DNA of 64,000 bases, from assembly GCF_024807945.1 (NCBI RefSeq), contig NZ_JANUFD010000005.1, positions 310,001 to 374,000 on the forward strand, read 5' to 3'. Each line of letters opens with the position of its first letter. Within the stretch, counting starts at the first letter, position 1. The notes under the pieces are model-generated. The model had not been told where the DNA came from and did not search any database. It saw only the letters and a program-made list of their open reading frames with translations. Below are positions 46,042 through 54,900 of this stretch, piece after piece. This stretch comes from Pseudomonas sp. JUb42 (lineage in GTDB: Bacteria > Pseudomonadota > Gammaproteobacteria > Pseudomonadales > Pseudomonadaceae). A program made the translations under genes and the position numbers.

Positions 46042-46875
46042 TTAAGGTTGCGCCGACGACCAATCAATCCAGCCGAACTGCCAGGTCGCCAGAATCAGCA
46101 GGCCAAAGGCAATCCGATACCAGGCGAACACCGCATAACTATGGCTGGCAATGAACTTGAGCAGCCCGCGCACGGCAATCATCGCGAAGATGAACGAAGT
46201 GACGAAGCCGATGGCAATCACTCCGAGGTCATCGGGCTTGAACAGATGCCGGTACTTGTAGCCCGAGAGAACGGCGGCGCCGACCATGGTCGGCATGGCC
46301 AGGAAGAACGAAAACTCGGTGGCCGCCTTGCGCGACAGGCCGAACAACAGACCGCCGATGATGGTCGAGCCGGAGCGCGAGGTGCCCGGAATCATCGCCA
46401 GGCATTGCGCGCAGCCGACTTTCAGGGCTTCCTTCCAGGTCATGTCATCGACCGTTTCCGCTGTCACCGTATGCTCGCGGCGTTCGGCCCAGAGCATGAT
46501 CACGCCACCCACCACCAGGGCCGTGGCCACGGTGATCGGGTTGAACAGGTAATGGTGAATCAGGTCGGAGAGCAATACCCCCAGCACCACCGCCGGCATG
46601 AAGGCGATCAGCAGATTGGTGGTAAAGCGTTGTGCCTGACGCTGTTTGGGCAGGCCGATAACCACATCGAAAATCTTGCGGCGAAACTCCCAGACCACCG
46701 CCAGGATGGCCCCCAGCTGGATGATGATGTTGAACGCCATCGCCCGTTCGCCACCGAAACCGATCAAGTCCGCAATAATGATCTGGTGGCCGGTGCTAGA
46801 AATCGGCAGGAACTCCGTCAGTCCCTCCACGACACCGAGTATCAACGCCTGAGCGGCGGTCCAAAGATCCATCAT
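46042..46875 (-). CDS. uppP: Undecaprenyl-diphosphatase (BacA family)
   Basis: 277 residues. The motifs [20 protein letters not shown] (catalytic Glu/His region) and [11 protein letters not shown] are diagnostic of BacA/UppP. Multiple membrane helices. It dephosphorylates undecaprenyl pyrophosphate at the inner membrane so the lipid carrier can be reused in peptidoglycan and O-antigen synthesis; overproduction gives bacitracin resistance. Start is Met1 or Met2, both preceded by GGGGGA. Confidence 0.95.
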   Translation of the reverse strand: MMDLWTAAQALILGVVEGLTEFLPISSTGHQIIIADLIGFGGERAMAFNIIIQLGAILAVVWEFRRKIFDVVIGLPKQRQAQRFTTNLLIAFMPAVVLGVLLSDLIHHYLFNPITVATALVVGGVIMLWAERREHTVTAETVDDMTWKEALKVGCAQCLAMIPGTSRSGSTIIGGLLFGLSRKAATEFSFFLAMPTMVGAAVLSGYKYRHLFKPDDLGVIAIGFVTSFIFAMIAVRGLLKFIASHSYAVFAWYRIAFGLLILATWQFGWIDWSSAQP

Positions 46876-47139
46876 TCCCCCAAGTGGAAGCCGTGCACGT
46901 GGCAGGCATCCTTAATATGTATACAAAAACCGCTACAAACAGGGCCAGCAAGGTATCGCGCCCCGCCATGCTCAATGCCGGTGAAGGCTGACGGGGAAAA
47001 GCGGCGCGATGCTAGCAGACAACATGTGACAACGCTCACCGCGCAACAATAAGCACTGCTGCAAAATATTTTCGGCTACCCCACAGGCGCAAATGCTTAC
47101 AATCGCCCTCCACTTTTTACGCCCGTCGAGGAGTCACCG

Positions 47140-47700
47140 TTGTCAGGCCTTGAACTATTGGCATCCGCCCTCGGCGTAATCGCCGTCTGGCTCACCGTTA
47201 AGCAGAACGTCTGGTGCTGGCCGATCGGGCTGATCATGGTGCTGCTGTACAGCTGGATCTTCTTCGACGTGAAGTTGTACTCGGACATGCTGCTACAGGT
47301 CATCTACGCGGTCCTGCAAGTCTATGGCTGGGTGCTGTGGAGCCGTCGCCAGCAGGCCCCGGCCCGCGCCGTCAGCGTCCTGACCGTGCAAGCCATGCTG
47401 CCGGGGCTGGCGGCAGGCGCAGTCGTCAGCCTGCTGCTGGGCGCCGCCATGGCGCACTTCACCGACGCCGCGCAACCCTGGCTGGATGCTGCCCTGACCG
47501 GTTTCAGCCTGGTGGCTCAGGTGTGGATGGCGCAGAAACGCCTGCAATGCTGGCCGCTGTGGATCCTGCTCGATGTGATTTTCGTCGGTTTGTTTCTGTA
47601 CAAGGCGCTGTACCTGACGGCTGCGCTCTATGGCCTGTTCACCCTGCTGGCCGTGCTCGGCTGGCGTGAGTGGCGCCGGGCGTTGGTGCCGACGGCATGA
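47140..47700 (+). CDS. pnuC: Nicotinamide riboside transporter PnuC
   Basis: 186 residues from a TTG at 47140 with GAGGAG at ideal spacing. The motif KQNVWCWPIGLIMVLLYSWI and IYAVLQVYGWVLW are the PnuC substrate-site segments; about seven membrane helices. PnuC takes up nicotinamide riboside, which is trapped by phosphorylation. The next gene is a NadR-like kinase whose start overlaps the pnuC stop as ATGA, so uptake and phosphorylation are coupled. Confidence 0.9.
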   Translation: MSGLELLASALGVIAVWLTVKQNVWCWPIGLIMVLLYSWIFFDVKLYSDMLLQVIYAVLQVYGWVLWSRRQQAPARAVSVLTVQAMLPGLAAGAVVSLLLGAAMAHFTDAAQPWLDAALTGFSLVAQVWMAQKRLQCWPLWILLDVIFVGLFLYKALYLTAALYGLFTLLAVLGWREWRRALVPTA

Positions 47701-48233
47701 AAGTGCTGGTCCTGACCGGGCCTGAATCCAGTGGCAAAAGCTGGCTCAGCGCCGAAATACACCGTCAGTACGGTGCCCTGGTAGTGGGCGAATACGTTCG
47801 CGAGTTCATCGATTTGCATCGCCGCGACACCTGCTACGCCGATATCGATGCCATCGCCCGGGGGCAGCTCGCTCGGGAAGATGCCGCCCGCGCTACCGCC
47901 GTCCCGCTGGTGGTGCTGGACACCCATCTGTTGAGCAATATGTTGTGGAGCCAGGCGCTGTTTGCTGCTTGCCCGGAATGGATCGAAGCGCAACTGTTGA
48001 GCCATCGCTACGATCTGCACCTGCTGCTTGCGCCGGAAGGTGTCGACTGGGTCAGTGATGGTCAGCGCTGCCAACCACAACTGGGCCAACGGCAGAAATT
48101 CTTCGCTGACAGTCAGCACTGGCTGGAACGTCATCAGCAGGCGTTTCGGGTTATTACTGGCGACTGGAGCGCGCGCCGTGAACAGGCTTTTGCCGCAGTA
48201 GAGCAACTGCTGGAACAGGATCAGCGAATTTGA
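47697..48233 (+). CDS. NadR-like AAA ATPase, probable ribosylnicotinamide kinase
   Basis: 178 residues from MKVLVLTGPESSGKSWL, with the Walker A motif GPESSGKS. It resembles the C-terminal kinase domain of NadR (GEYVREF, then VVLDTHLLSNMLWSQALF). It would phosphorylate nicotinamide riboside to NMN for NAD salvage, which fits its position after pnuC. It lacks the NadR adenylyltransferase and repressor domains. The frame can be extended 27 bases upstream, but the ATGA overlap argues against that. Confidence 0.85.
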   Translation: MKVLVLTGPESSGKSWLSAEIHRQYGALVVGEYVREFIDLHRRDTCYADIDAIARGQLAREDAARATAVPLVVLDTHLLSNMLWSQALFAACPEWIEAQLLSHRYDLHLLLAPEGVDWVSDGQRCQPQLGQRQKFFADSQHWLERHQQAFRVITGDWSARREQAFAAVEQLLEQDQRI

Positions 48234-49546
48234 TGCTTGTGCAACAAGCGATAGAACGTCGGACGTGAAATACCCAGAACCTTGGCGGCGACGCTGAGGT
48301 TGTCACTGTGCCGGGTCAGTACGTCGCATAAAGCCTGACGCTCGGCGCGGGACTTGTACTCGTCCAGAGTGCCCATGCTGCTGACGATATCGTCGTCGCC
48401 CAGCAAACCCAGGTCTGACGCCTCGATCTGCCGCCCATCGGCCAATACCAGGCCACGCCGCACCCGATTGGCCAGCTCGCGAACATTGCCCGGCCAGTCA
48501 TGCTTGCCCATGGCGATCAGCGCATCCTGACTGAAGTTGCGCGCCCTGCGCCCGGTTTCCTGACTGTAGAAATGAGCAAAGTGATTGGCCAGCAAGGCCA
48601 GGTCACCATGGCGCTCGCGCAGCGGCGCCGTACCCACCTGCAATACGTTCAGGCGGTAATACAGGTCTTCGCGAAAGCGCTTCTTGCGAATGGCGGCCTC
48701 CAGGTCCACATGGGTCGCGGCGATGATTCGTACATCAATAGGGATCGCTTCGCGCCCGCCCATGCGCTCGATCTGCTTGTCCTGCAGAAAACGCAGCAGA
48801 TTGGCCTGTATGTCCAACGGCAGGTCGCCGATCTCATCGAGGAACAAAGTGCCGCCATCGGCCGCCTCGATACGTCCGATTCGCCTTTCCTTGGCGCCAC
48901 TGAACGCCCCCGCCTCGTAACCGAACAATTCGGAGTGAATCAGATGCTCAGGGATTGCCGCGCAATTGACCGCCACAAAGGGCTTGTTGCGTCGATGGGA
49001 CTGGCTGTGCAGTGTGCGCGCCACCAACTCCTTACCGGTGCCACTTTCACCGCGAATCAGTACAGGCGATTCGGTGGGCGCCAGCTTGCTCAGCAATCGT
49101 CGCAATTCGCGGATGGGGCGACTGTCACCGAGCATTTCATGCTCCGGCGCACTGGCCGGCACACCACCCTGGCTGCGCAGGCGAGCCATGCCATAGGCGC
49201 GACCCAGCGTGACCTGCACTCTGGCGACGTCGAATGGCAAGGTATGGAAATCGAAAAACCACTCACAAACAAAGTCACCGATCTTCTCCCGACGCAGGTC
49301 ATCCGGGGTCAGCACGGCAATCCATTCGGTATTGCTGCGAGTAATCAGCTCCTTGACCAGGTCGGGATGCTCGAAATGCTGAGGCATCAGGCGAATCAGT
49401 CCGATGTCGCAGCTGCGCCGCAGGGCGTCTTCGAGAGTACAGCTGTCAACCGCCCAACCGGCCAGTTTCAGGACGGGAATCAACTGGTGACAATTGTCGC
49501 AAGGATCGACGATCAACAGGCGTCGCGATGTAGCCGCATCATGCAT
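48221..49546 (-). CDS. Sigma-54-type AAA+ activator with VpsR-like N-terminus
   Basis: 441 residues. An N-terminal domain (1-125) starts RRLLIVDPCDNCHQLIPVLK; it resembles a degenerate receiver/VpsR-type domain. The AAA+ domain has Walker A GESGTGKE (166-173) and Walker B TLFLDEIGD (Asp237-Glu238), with an R-finger region and WPGNVREL. The Fis-type HTH is C-terminal (LSVAAKVLGISRPTFYRLLH). The sigma-54 contact loop reads GAFSGA (213-218) instead of GAFTGA. It converges with the kinase gene, overlapping its end by 13 bases. Targets unknown; the VpsR link to c-di-GMP and polysaccharide control is family knowledge. Confidence 0.85.
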   Translation of the reverse strand: MHDAATSRRLLIVDPCDNCHQLIPVLKLAGWAVDSCTLEDALRRSCDIGLIRLMPQHFEHPDLVKELITRSNTEWIAVLTPDDLRREKIGDFVCEWFFDFHTLPFDVARVQVTLGRAYGMARLRSQGGVPASAPEHEMLGDSRPIRELRRLLSKLAPTESPVLIRGESGTGKELVARTLHSQSHRRNKPFVAVNCAAIPEHLIHSELFGYEAGAFSGAKERRIGRIEAADGGTLFLDEIGDLPLDIQANLLRFLQDKQIERMGGREAIPIDVRIIAATHVDLEAAIRKKRFREDLYYRLNVLQVGTAPLRERHGDLALLANHFAHFYSQETGRRARNFSQDALIAMGKHDWPGNVRELANRVRRGLVLADGRQIEASDLGLLGDDDIVSSMGTLDEYKSRAERQALCDVLTRHSDNLSVAAKVLGISRPTFYRLLHKHQIR

Positions 49547-49638
49547 ATAGGTTCCTTGGCGCCAAATTGACCGGACATGAGTTATAAATCTTTTTAAAAC
49601 AGTGTCTTGGCGATTCCGAAATTTACATTAGCAAGTTT

Positions 49639-49668
49639 TTGACACACCCTTGTACCGATTGACTATAT
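49639..49668 (+). promoter_or_regulatory. Candidate sigma-70 promoter
   Basis: TTGACA at 49639-49644, 18 bases, then CTATAT at 49663-49668. If used, transcription of the 88-residue gene would begin around 49675, giving a leader of about 225 bases. Confidence 0.45.
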
Positions 49669-49899
49669 GAGCAAGACCGAAAAGTAATTAGGCCCGTCGT
49701 CCTTATTAACGGGCGCTCTGAAATATCCGTCGGTTTTGACCTGGAGGGGTTGAAAGACGCGGCTTTGTAAAAAATCGGAAAAATTTTGTTTTTGTGTGTG
49801 ACTCATGTACCGGTTGCCGTCATCAACACAAGTAACCAGCCGAGCGGTAGGCCCACCGACGGCGGACCTGAATTGATACGGGCACTTGAGGAATTGACC
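49669..49899 (+). other. Long leader or possible small-RNA region before the 88-residue gene
   Basis: A GCCCGT/ACGGGC hairpin at about 49692-49713 is followed by an AT-rich stretch with AAAAATC and TTTTGTTTTTG. No ORF here starts with a sound ribosome site. It may be a 5' leader or a small RNA gene. Confidence 0.35.
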
Positions 49900-50166
49900 A
49901 TGAACGCCCCACTGCGCTTTAACGACGTACTCTTGATCGCTGGCAACGCTTTCAAACCTTTTCAATGCGTTGCCTGGGCTCCACAGGACGGTAACGGTGT
50001 ACTCAACCTGACCGTCGTCGACCGCATGAGCGCCCGTATCGGCCGCAAACAGATCCCGAGCAGCGCTTACTCAGACAAGGCGCAACTGGCCAACTGGCTG
50101 GAAGAGGCCCGTGCTGAAATCAGCAACGAAGGCTACGACCTGAAGCCTTGGACCATGCCGGCCTGA
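49900..50166 (+). CDS. Conserved-looking hypothetical protein, 88 residues
   Basis: 88 residues from the ATG at 49900 with TTGAGG upstream: MNAPLRFNDVLLIAGNAFKP, FQCVAWAPQDGNGVLNLTVV, a Ser/Lys-rich middle, ending GYDLKPWTMPA. Globular, soluble, without a signal peptide. I do not recognise a named family. A longer in-frame start at 49786 has no ribosome site. Confidence 0.75.
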   Translation: MNAPLRFNDVLLIAGNAFKPFQCVAWAPQDGNGVLNLTVVDRMSARIGRKQIPSSAYSDKAQLANWLEEARAEISNEGYDLKPWTMPA

Positions 50167-50190
50167 TCACTACCTGACTTGCTGAAAACT

Positions 50191-50261
50191 GTGGGGGCGG
50201 ATTCATCCGCGAAGACGTCGGCAGATTCAATTCCGCCTTCGCGAATGAATTCGCTCCCACA
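50191..50261. repeat. REP-like inverted pair (GCGAATTCATTCGCGAA type)
   Basis: GTGGGGGCGGATTCATCCGC faces CGCGAATGAATTCGCTCCCA after the 88-residue gene. Confidence 0.8.
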
Positions 50262-50281
50262 GATTGCAAAACGTTCCTGCC

Positions 50282-50884
50282 CTACTCGTCTATCTGTTGA
50301 ATAATTTTTAAGTCATCTATCGCCTGATACCGCGCGTTCAATTGTGCCGCCAGTTGCCGCGCCCGCCCGAGACGAATAGGTCCCTGTTCAATATCGATCA
50401 GGCAGCACGGGCAGGCAAACTGCGGTAGCCCGGCAGTTTCCTTGATACGCCCATCCGTCAGCACCCAAACCCTCTGTACTTCATCCGGATAGCGCCGCGC
50501 ACGCCGCTGCAACCAATCGGCCGCCTGTTGCAGGGCCTCCGGCAGCGGAGTGCCGCCGCCCGCGCCGAGGCTGTCGAGCCAGGGTTGCAGCGCCCGGGAA
50601 GCCTTGTGCCCTTGATACTGCCAGCGGGCCTGGCTGCCACTGGCGGTGAGCAGGGCCAGCCGTGCGCGCTGGCGATAACCCTCATCGAACATCTGTGCCA
50701 GCAGTCCCTTGGCTTTGCTTAACGCCTGGGAGCGCCGGGTCGAGGCCGAGGCATCGACCACCAACAGCCAGATTTCCTGCGCACGACGGCTGCGGGGCTG
50801 ACGGATCAGCTCGTGGCGATAGCGCGGACGTCCGCGCAGCAAAGTCGGCACCCAGGCGATCGCGCCGCTCTCGCCCGCACGCAT
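50282..50884 (-). CDS. VWA-domain cobaltochelatase-associated protein (ChlD-like)
   Basis: At least 200 residues from the ATG at 50884. The MIDAS motif is LLVVDASASTRR (Asp44, Ser46, Ser48); VWVLTDGRIKE supplies the fourth ligand. Such VWA proteins pair with a ChlI-like ATPase and CobN to form an ATP-dependent cobalt chelatase, in place of CobS/CobT. The frame is open upstream of the ATG for about 35 codons (including PRPGELDGGSRG) with no ATG, GTG or TTG. So the true N-terminus is doubtful: either the ATG is correct despite a weak ribosome site, or a start or a base has been lost. Last gene of the cobW-cobN-ATPase-VWA run. Confidence 0.8.
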   Translation of the reverse strand: MRAGESGAIAWVPTLLRGRPRYRHELIRQPRSRRAQEIWLLVVDASASTRRSQALSKAKGLLAQMFDEGYRQRARLALLTASGSQARWQYQGHKASRALQPWLDSLGAGGGTPLPEALQQAADWLQRRARRYPDEVQRVWVLTDGRIKETAGLPQFACPCCLIDIEQGPIRLGRARQLAAQLNARYQAIDDLKIIQQIDE

Positions 50885-50961
50885 CGCCCCACGGCTACCG
50901 CCGTCCAGCTCTCCGGGCCTGGGCTGGGCATCCGCCGTCGAGGTTACAGGAGGACGGATGC

Positions 50962-51981
50962 CTAGGGCTTTTTTGGCCAGCTCGGCACTTCAAGACGCTG
51001 ACCGGTGGCGATGGCCTGGGCGGGTAACTCGCCCCATTGACCCTGAGCATTGTCAGGTTTCTCGGCTGCCGCTTGATTATTCTGCGGGGCCGGTGTCTGG
51101 GAGTTTTGCTCATTGGCCTGGCTGTTACGCCGCCGATGACGCAGGGCAAACTCGGCCACGGCCTCGATATCCTGCTCTTCGATGGCCTGGGCGCCACGCC
51201 ACGCGGTATGAGCCCGGGCCGCGCGCAGCCAGACCAGATCGGCGCGCAAGCCATCGACACCGGCGGCAAAACAACGCTCGCTGATGGCCTGCAACGCGCG
51301 ATCGTCCAGCTCAATCTGCGCCAGCAACACGCGGGCCTGCTGGCAGCGTTGTTGCAGTTGCTCCTGCTGCGGCTGCCACTGTGCGCAGAAGCCTTGCGGG
51401 TCGCTGTCGAAATCCAGGCGGCGGCGGATGATCTGACTGCGTTCGGCCGGCAGGGTCTGCCCGCTCAGAGCGACGTTAAGACCGAAACGGTCGAGCAACT
51501 GCGGGCGCAATTCGCCCTCTTCCGGGTTCATGGTGCCGATCAGTACGAAACGCGCCGAATGACGGTGGGAAATACCGTCGCGCTCCACCAGATTGACGCC
51601 GCTGGCGGCCACATCAAGGAGCAGATCGACCAGATGATCGGCCAGCAGATTGACCTCATCCACATACAGCACGCCGCCATCGGCCTTGGCCAGTACGCCC
51701 GGCGAAAACTGCGCCCGGCCTTCGCCCAGGGCCGCGTCCAGATCCAGGGTGCCGACCAGTCGCTCCTCGGTGGCGCCCAGGGGCAAGGTGACGAACTGCC
51801 CGCTGGCCAGCAGATCGGCCAGGCCACGGGCCAGGGTCGACTTGGCCATGCCCCGTGGCCCCTCGATCAACACACCGCCGATCTTCGGGTCGATGGCGGT
51901 CAGGCACAGCGCCAGTTTCAGCTCATCGGCACCCACCACGGCGGCCAAAGGAAAATGCGGGATGTCGGCAATGCTTGTCAT
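50962..51981 (-). CDS. ChlI/BchI-like AAA+ ATPase of cobaltochelatase
   Basis: 339 residues. Walker A is GPRGMAKST (41-49), Walker B is GVLYVDEVN (about 103-111), and the sensor segment is IGTMNPEEGELRPQLLDRFG, typical of the magnesium-chelatase I subunit. The C-terminus is a Gln/Asn/Pro-rich tail. It should power cobalt insertion by CobN, together with the VWA protein downstream. Its ATG shares a base with the cobN stop (TGATG), showing coupling. Confidence 0.9.
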   Translation of the reverse strand: MTSIADIPHFPLAAVVGADELKLALCLTAIDPKIGGVLIEGPRGMAKSTLARGLADLLASGQFVTLPLGATEERLVGTLDLDAALGEGRAQFSPGVLAKADGGVLYVDEVNLLADHLVDLLLDVAASGVNLVERDGISHRHSARFVLIGTMNPEEGELRPQLLDRFGLNVALSGQTLPAERSQIIRRRLDFDSDPQGFCAQWQPQQEQLQQRCQQARVLLAQIELDDRALQAISERCFAAGVDGLRADLVWLRAARAHTAWRGAQAIEEQDIEAVAEFALRHRRRNSQANEQNSQTPAPQNNQAAAEKPDNAQGQWGELPAQAIATGQRLEVPSWPKKP

Positions 51982-54900
51982 CAGTTCTCTTCTATATCCA
52001 GCAGCAGGTTTTCCAGCGTTTCCCGGTAATCCCCCGGCTCCTGCCAGAGCCCGCGCTGCTGGGCTTCGAGCATGCGTTCGGTCATGTCGCGCAGGGCGTC
52101 AGGGTTGTGCTGGCGAATGAACTCACGGGTCGAATCATCCAGCAAGTAAGCATCGGCCAGCAGCGCGTATTGGTGATCATCGATCAGCTCGGTGGTGGCG
52201 TCGAAGGCAAACAGGAAGTCCACCGTCGCTGCCATCTCGAACGCGCCCTTGTAGCCATGGCGCTTGACCCCTTCGATCCACTTGGGATTGGCCGCCCGCG
52301 AGCGTATGACCCGGTTCAGCTCTTCCTTGAGGGTACGCACTTTCGGCAGGTCCGGTTGGCTGTTGTCGCCGTGGTAACTGGCGACCTTGTGCCCACTCAG
52401 ACTCTCCACCGCCGCCAGCATGCCGCCCTGGAACTGGTAGTAATCGTTGGAATCGAGCAGGTCGTGTTCGCGATTATCCTGATTCTGCAACACCGCCTGG
52501 ACCTGGGACAGGCGCCGGGCAAAGCCCTCGCGGGCCGGTGTACCGTCATCGGCGGCGCCGTAGGCATAGGCGCCCCAGTTCAGATAAACCTCGGCCAGAT
52601 CCTCGCGGCTCTGCCACAGGCGCCCGTCGATAGCGTTCTGCACGCCCGCGCCATAGGCGCCCGGCTTGGCCCCGAAGATGCGCCAACCCGCCTGCCGCGC
52701 CGCGTCATCGGCACTCAAGCCCTCGGCTTGCAGGTTGCGTCGCTCCTCACGAACCCTGGCGGCCAGGGGATTCATGTCATCCGGCTCATCCAGGGCCGCC
52801 ACCGCCTGCACCGCCGCGTCGAACAGGCGGATCAGGTTGGCGAAGGCATCGCGGAAGAAACCCGAGACCCGCAATGTCACGTCCACACGCGGCCGATCCA
52901 GCAGGCTCAGCGGCAGAATCTCGAAGTCATCAACCCGCTGGCTGCCCGTGGCCCATACCGGCCGCACGCCCATCAGGGCCATGGCCTGGGCGATGTCATC
53001 GCCACCGGTGCGCATGGTCGCCGTGCCCCAGACCGACAGGCCCAGTTGGCGCAGGTAGTCGCCATGATCCTGCAGATGCCGCTCCAGCAACAGGTTGGCC
53101 GACTGGAAACCGATGCGCCAGGCCGTGGTGGTGGGCAGGTTGCGCACGTCCACGGAAAAGAAGTTGCGCCCGGTGGGCAGTACGTCCAGACGCCCGCGAC
53201 TCGGCGCACCACTTGGGCCTGCAGGGACGAAACGGCCGCTCAAGGCGTCCAGCAGGCCCTGCATCTCCGCCGGACCGCAGGCATCCAGACGCGGTGCCAC
53301 TTGTTCACGCAGGCTCTGCAAAATCAGGCGCAGGTCCTCATGCGCCGGCAAATCGTTCAAGTCGTGCTGCAACAGCACCCGCTCGATCAGGGCACTGGCA
53401 AACAGCTCCAGACGTTCGCGGGTATCGCCGGCGCTGCGCCAGACCTGGTCCGTGACAGACAGCAGCGCTTGCGGACGCGGGCCCGTCCAGGGCTCGGCCA
53501 ACTCGCAGTCCAGAGGATCGAAGCCCAGCTCGAAGGCCCTGGCCAATGCCCGCAGCAAACTCGACTGGGCGCCACGGCCGTCGCCACGGGGAATGCGCAG
53601 CAAGGCCAGCAAGGTATCGATGCGCAGACGGCCCTCGGGCGACTCGCCGAATACATGCAGGCCGTCACGAATCTGCGATTCCTTGAGGTCGCACAGGTAA
53701 GTGTCCAGGCGCGGCAGCCAGATCGCTGCGTCGGCCTGATCGTCGAGGTTGTCGTCCAATGCCAGTTCGCGGTCCAGATGGCTGTCGCGCACCAGTTTGA
53801 GGATGTCCCGTTGCAGCTCCTGGGCGCGGCGCGGGTCGAGCAGTTGCGCGTCGTAATACTCGTCGGCCAGCAGCTCCAGATCGCGCAGCGGGCCATAGGT
53901 CTCGGCGCGGGTCAGGGGCGGCATCAGGTGATCAATGATCACCGCCTGTGTACGGCGCTTGGCCTGGGCGCCCTCCCCCGGATCATTGACGATGAAGGGA
54001 TAGATATTGGGCATCGCACCGAGAACCGCGTCGGGCCAGCACTGCTCAGACAGGCCGACGCCCTTGCCCGGCAGCCACTCCAGATTGCCGTGCTTGCCGA
54101 CGTGAATCAGCGCGTGGGCACTATAGGCCTTGCGCAGCCAGAAGTAGAACGCCAGGTAACCGTGGGGCGGCACCAGGTCCGGGTCGTGATAGACCGCGCT
54201 GGCATCGACCTGATAACCCCGGGCCGGTTGAATGCCGACGAAAGTCAGGCCAAAGCGCAGCCCGGCAATCATCATGCGTCCGCCACGAAACATCGGATCG
54301 GCCTCAGGGCTGCCCCAGCGCTCGTTCACGGACAGGCGATTGGCCTCGGGCAGCGCGTTGAACTGAGTCAGATACTCGTCCAGGGCCATGCTCTGGTGGC
54401 AGGGGCGCTGATCGAGATTGTCCAGATCGTTGCTGACCCCGCCCAGCAATTGCTGGATCAGCTCGGTGCCGGAACCGGGCAACTCCGTCGCCAGGGGATA
54501 ACCTTCGACCTGCAAGGCCCGCAGGATATTCAGCGCTGCGGCCGGGGTGTCCAGGCCAACACCGTTACCGATACGACCATCGCGGGTCGGGTAATTGGCC
54601 AGAATCAGGGCGACGCGCTTGTCCGCATTGTTCAGGCGCCCGAGCAGAATCCAGCGCCGCGCCAGTTCGGCGACAAAGTCCATGCGTTCCGGTTGCGCGC
54701 GGTAGCAGACCACATCGCTCTGGCTGCGCTCACTGCGCCAGGCCAGGTCCTTGAAGCTGATCGGCCGGCTGATGATGCGCCCGTCCAGTTCCGGCAGGGC
54801 AATGTGCATGGCCAAGTCCCGTGAACCCAGGCCCTGCTCACTGGCCGCCCACGCTGTTTCGTTGTCCTGGGCGCAGATGGCCTGGATCACCGGGATATTG

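Noticed and set aside
51855..54824. A 989-codon ORF on the plus strand
   Set aside because: Antisense to cobN; the translation shows no domain pattern and is a GC-skew artefact.
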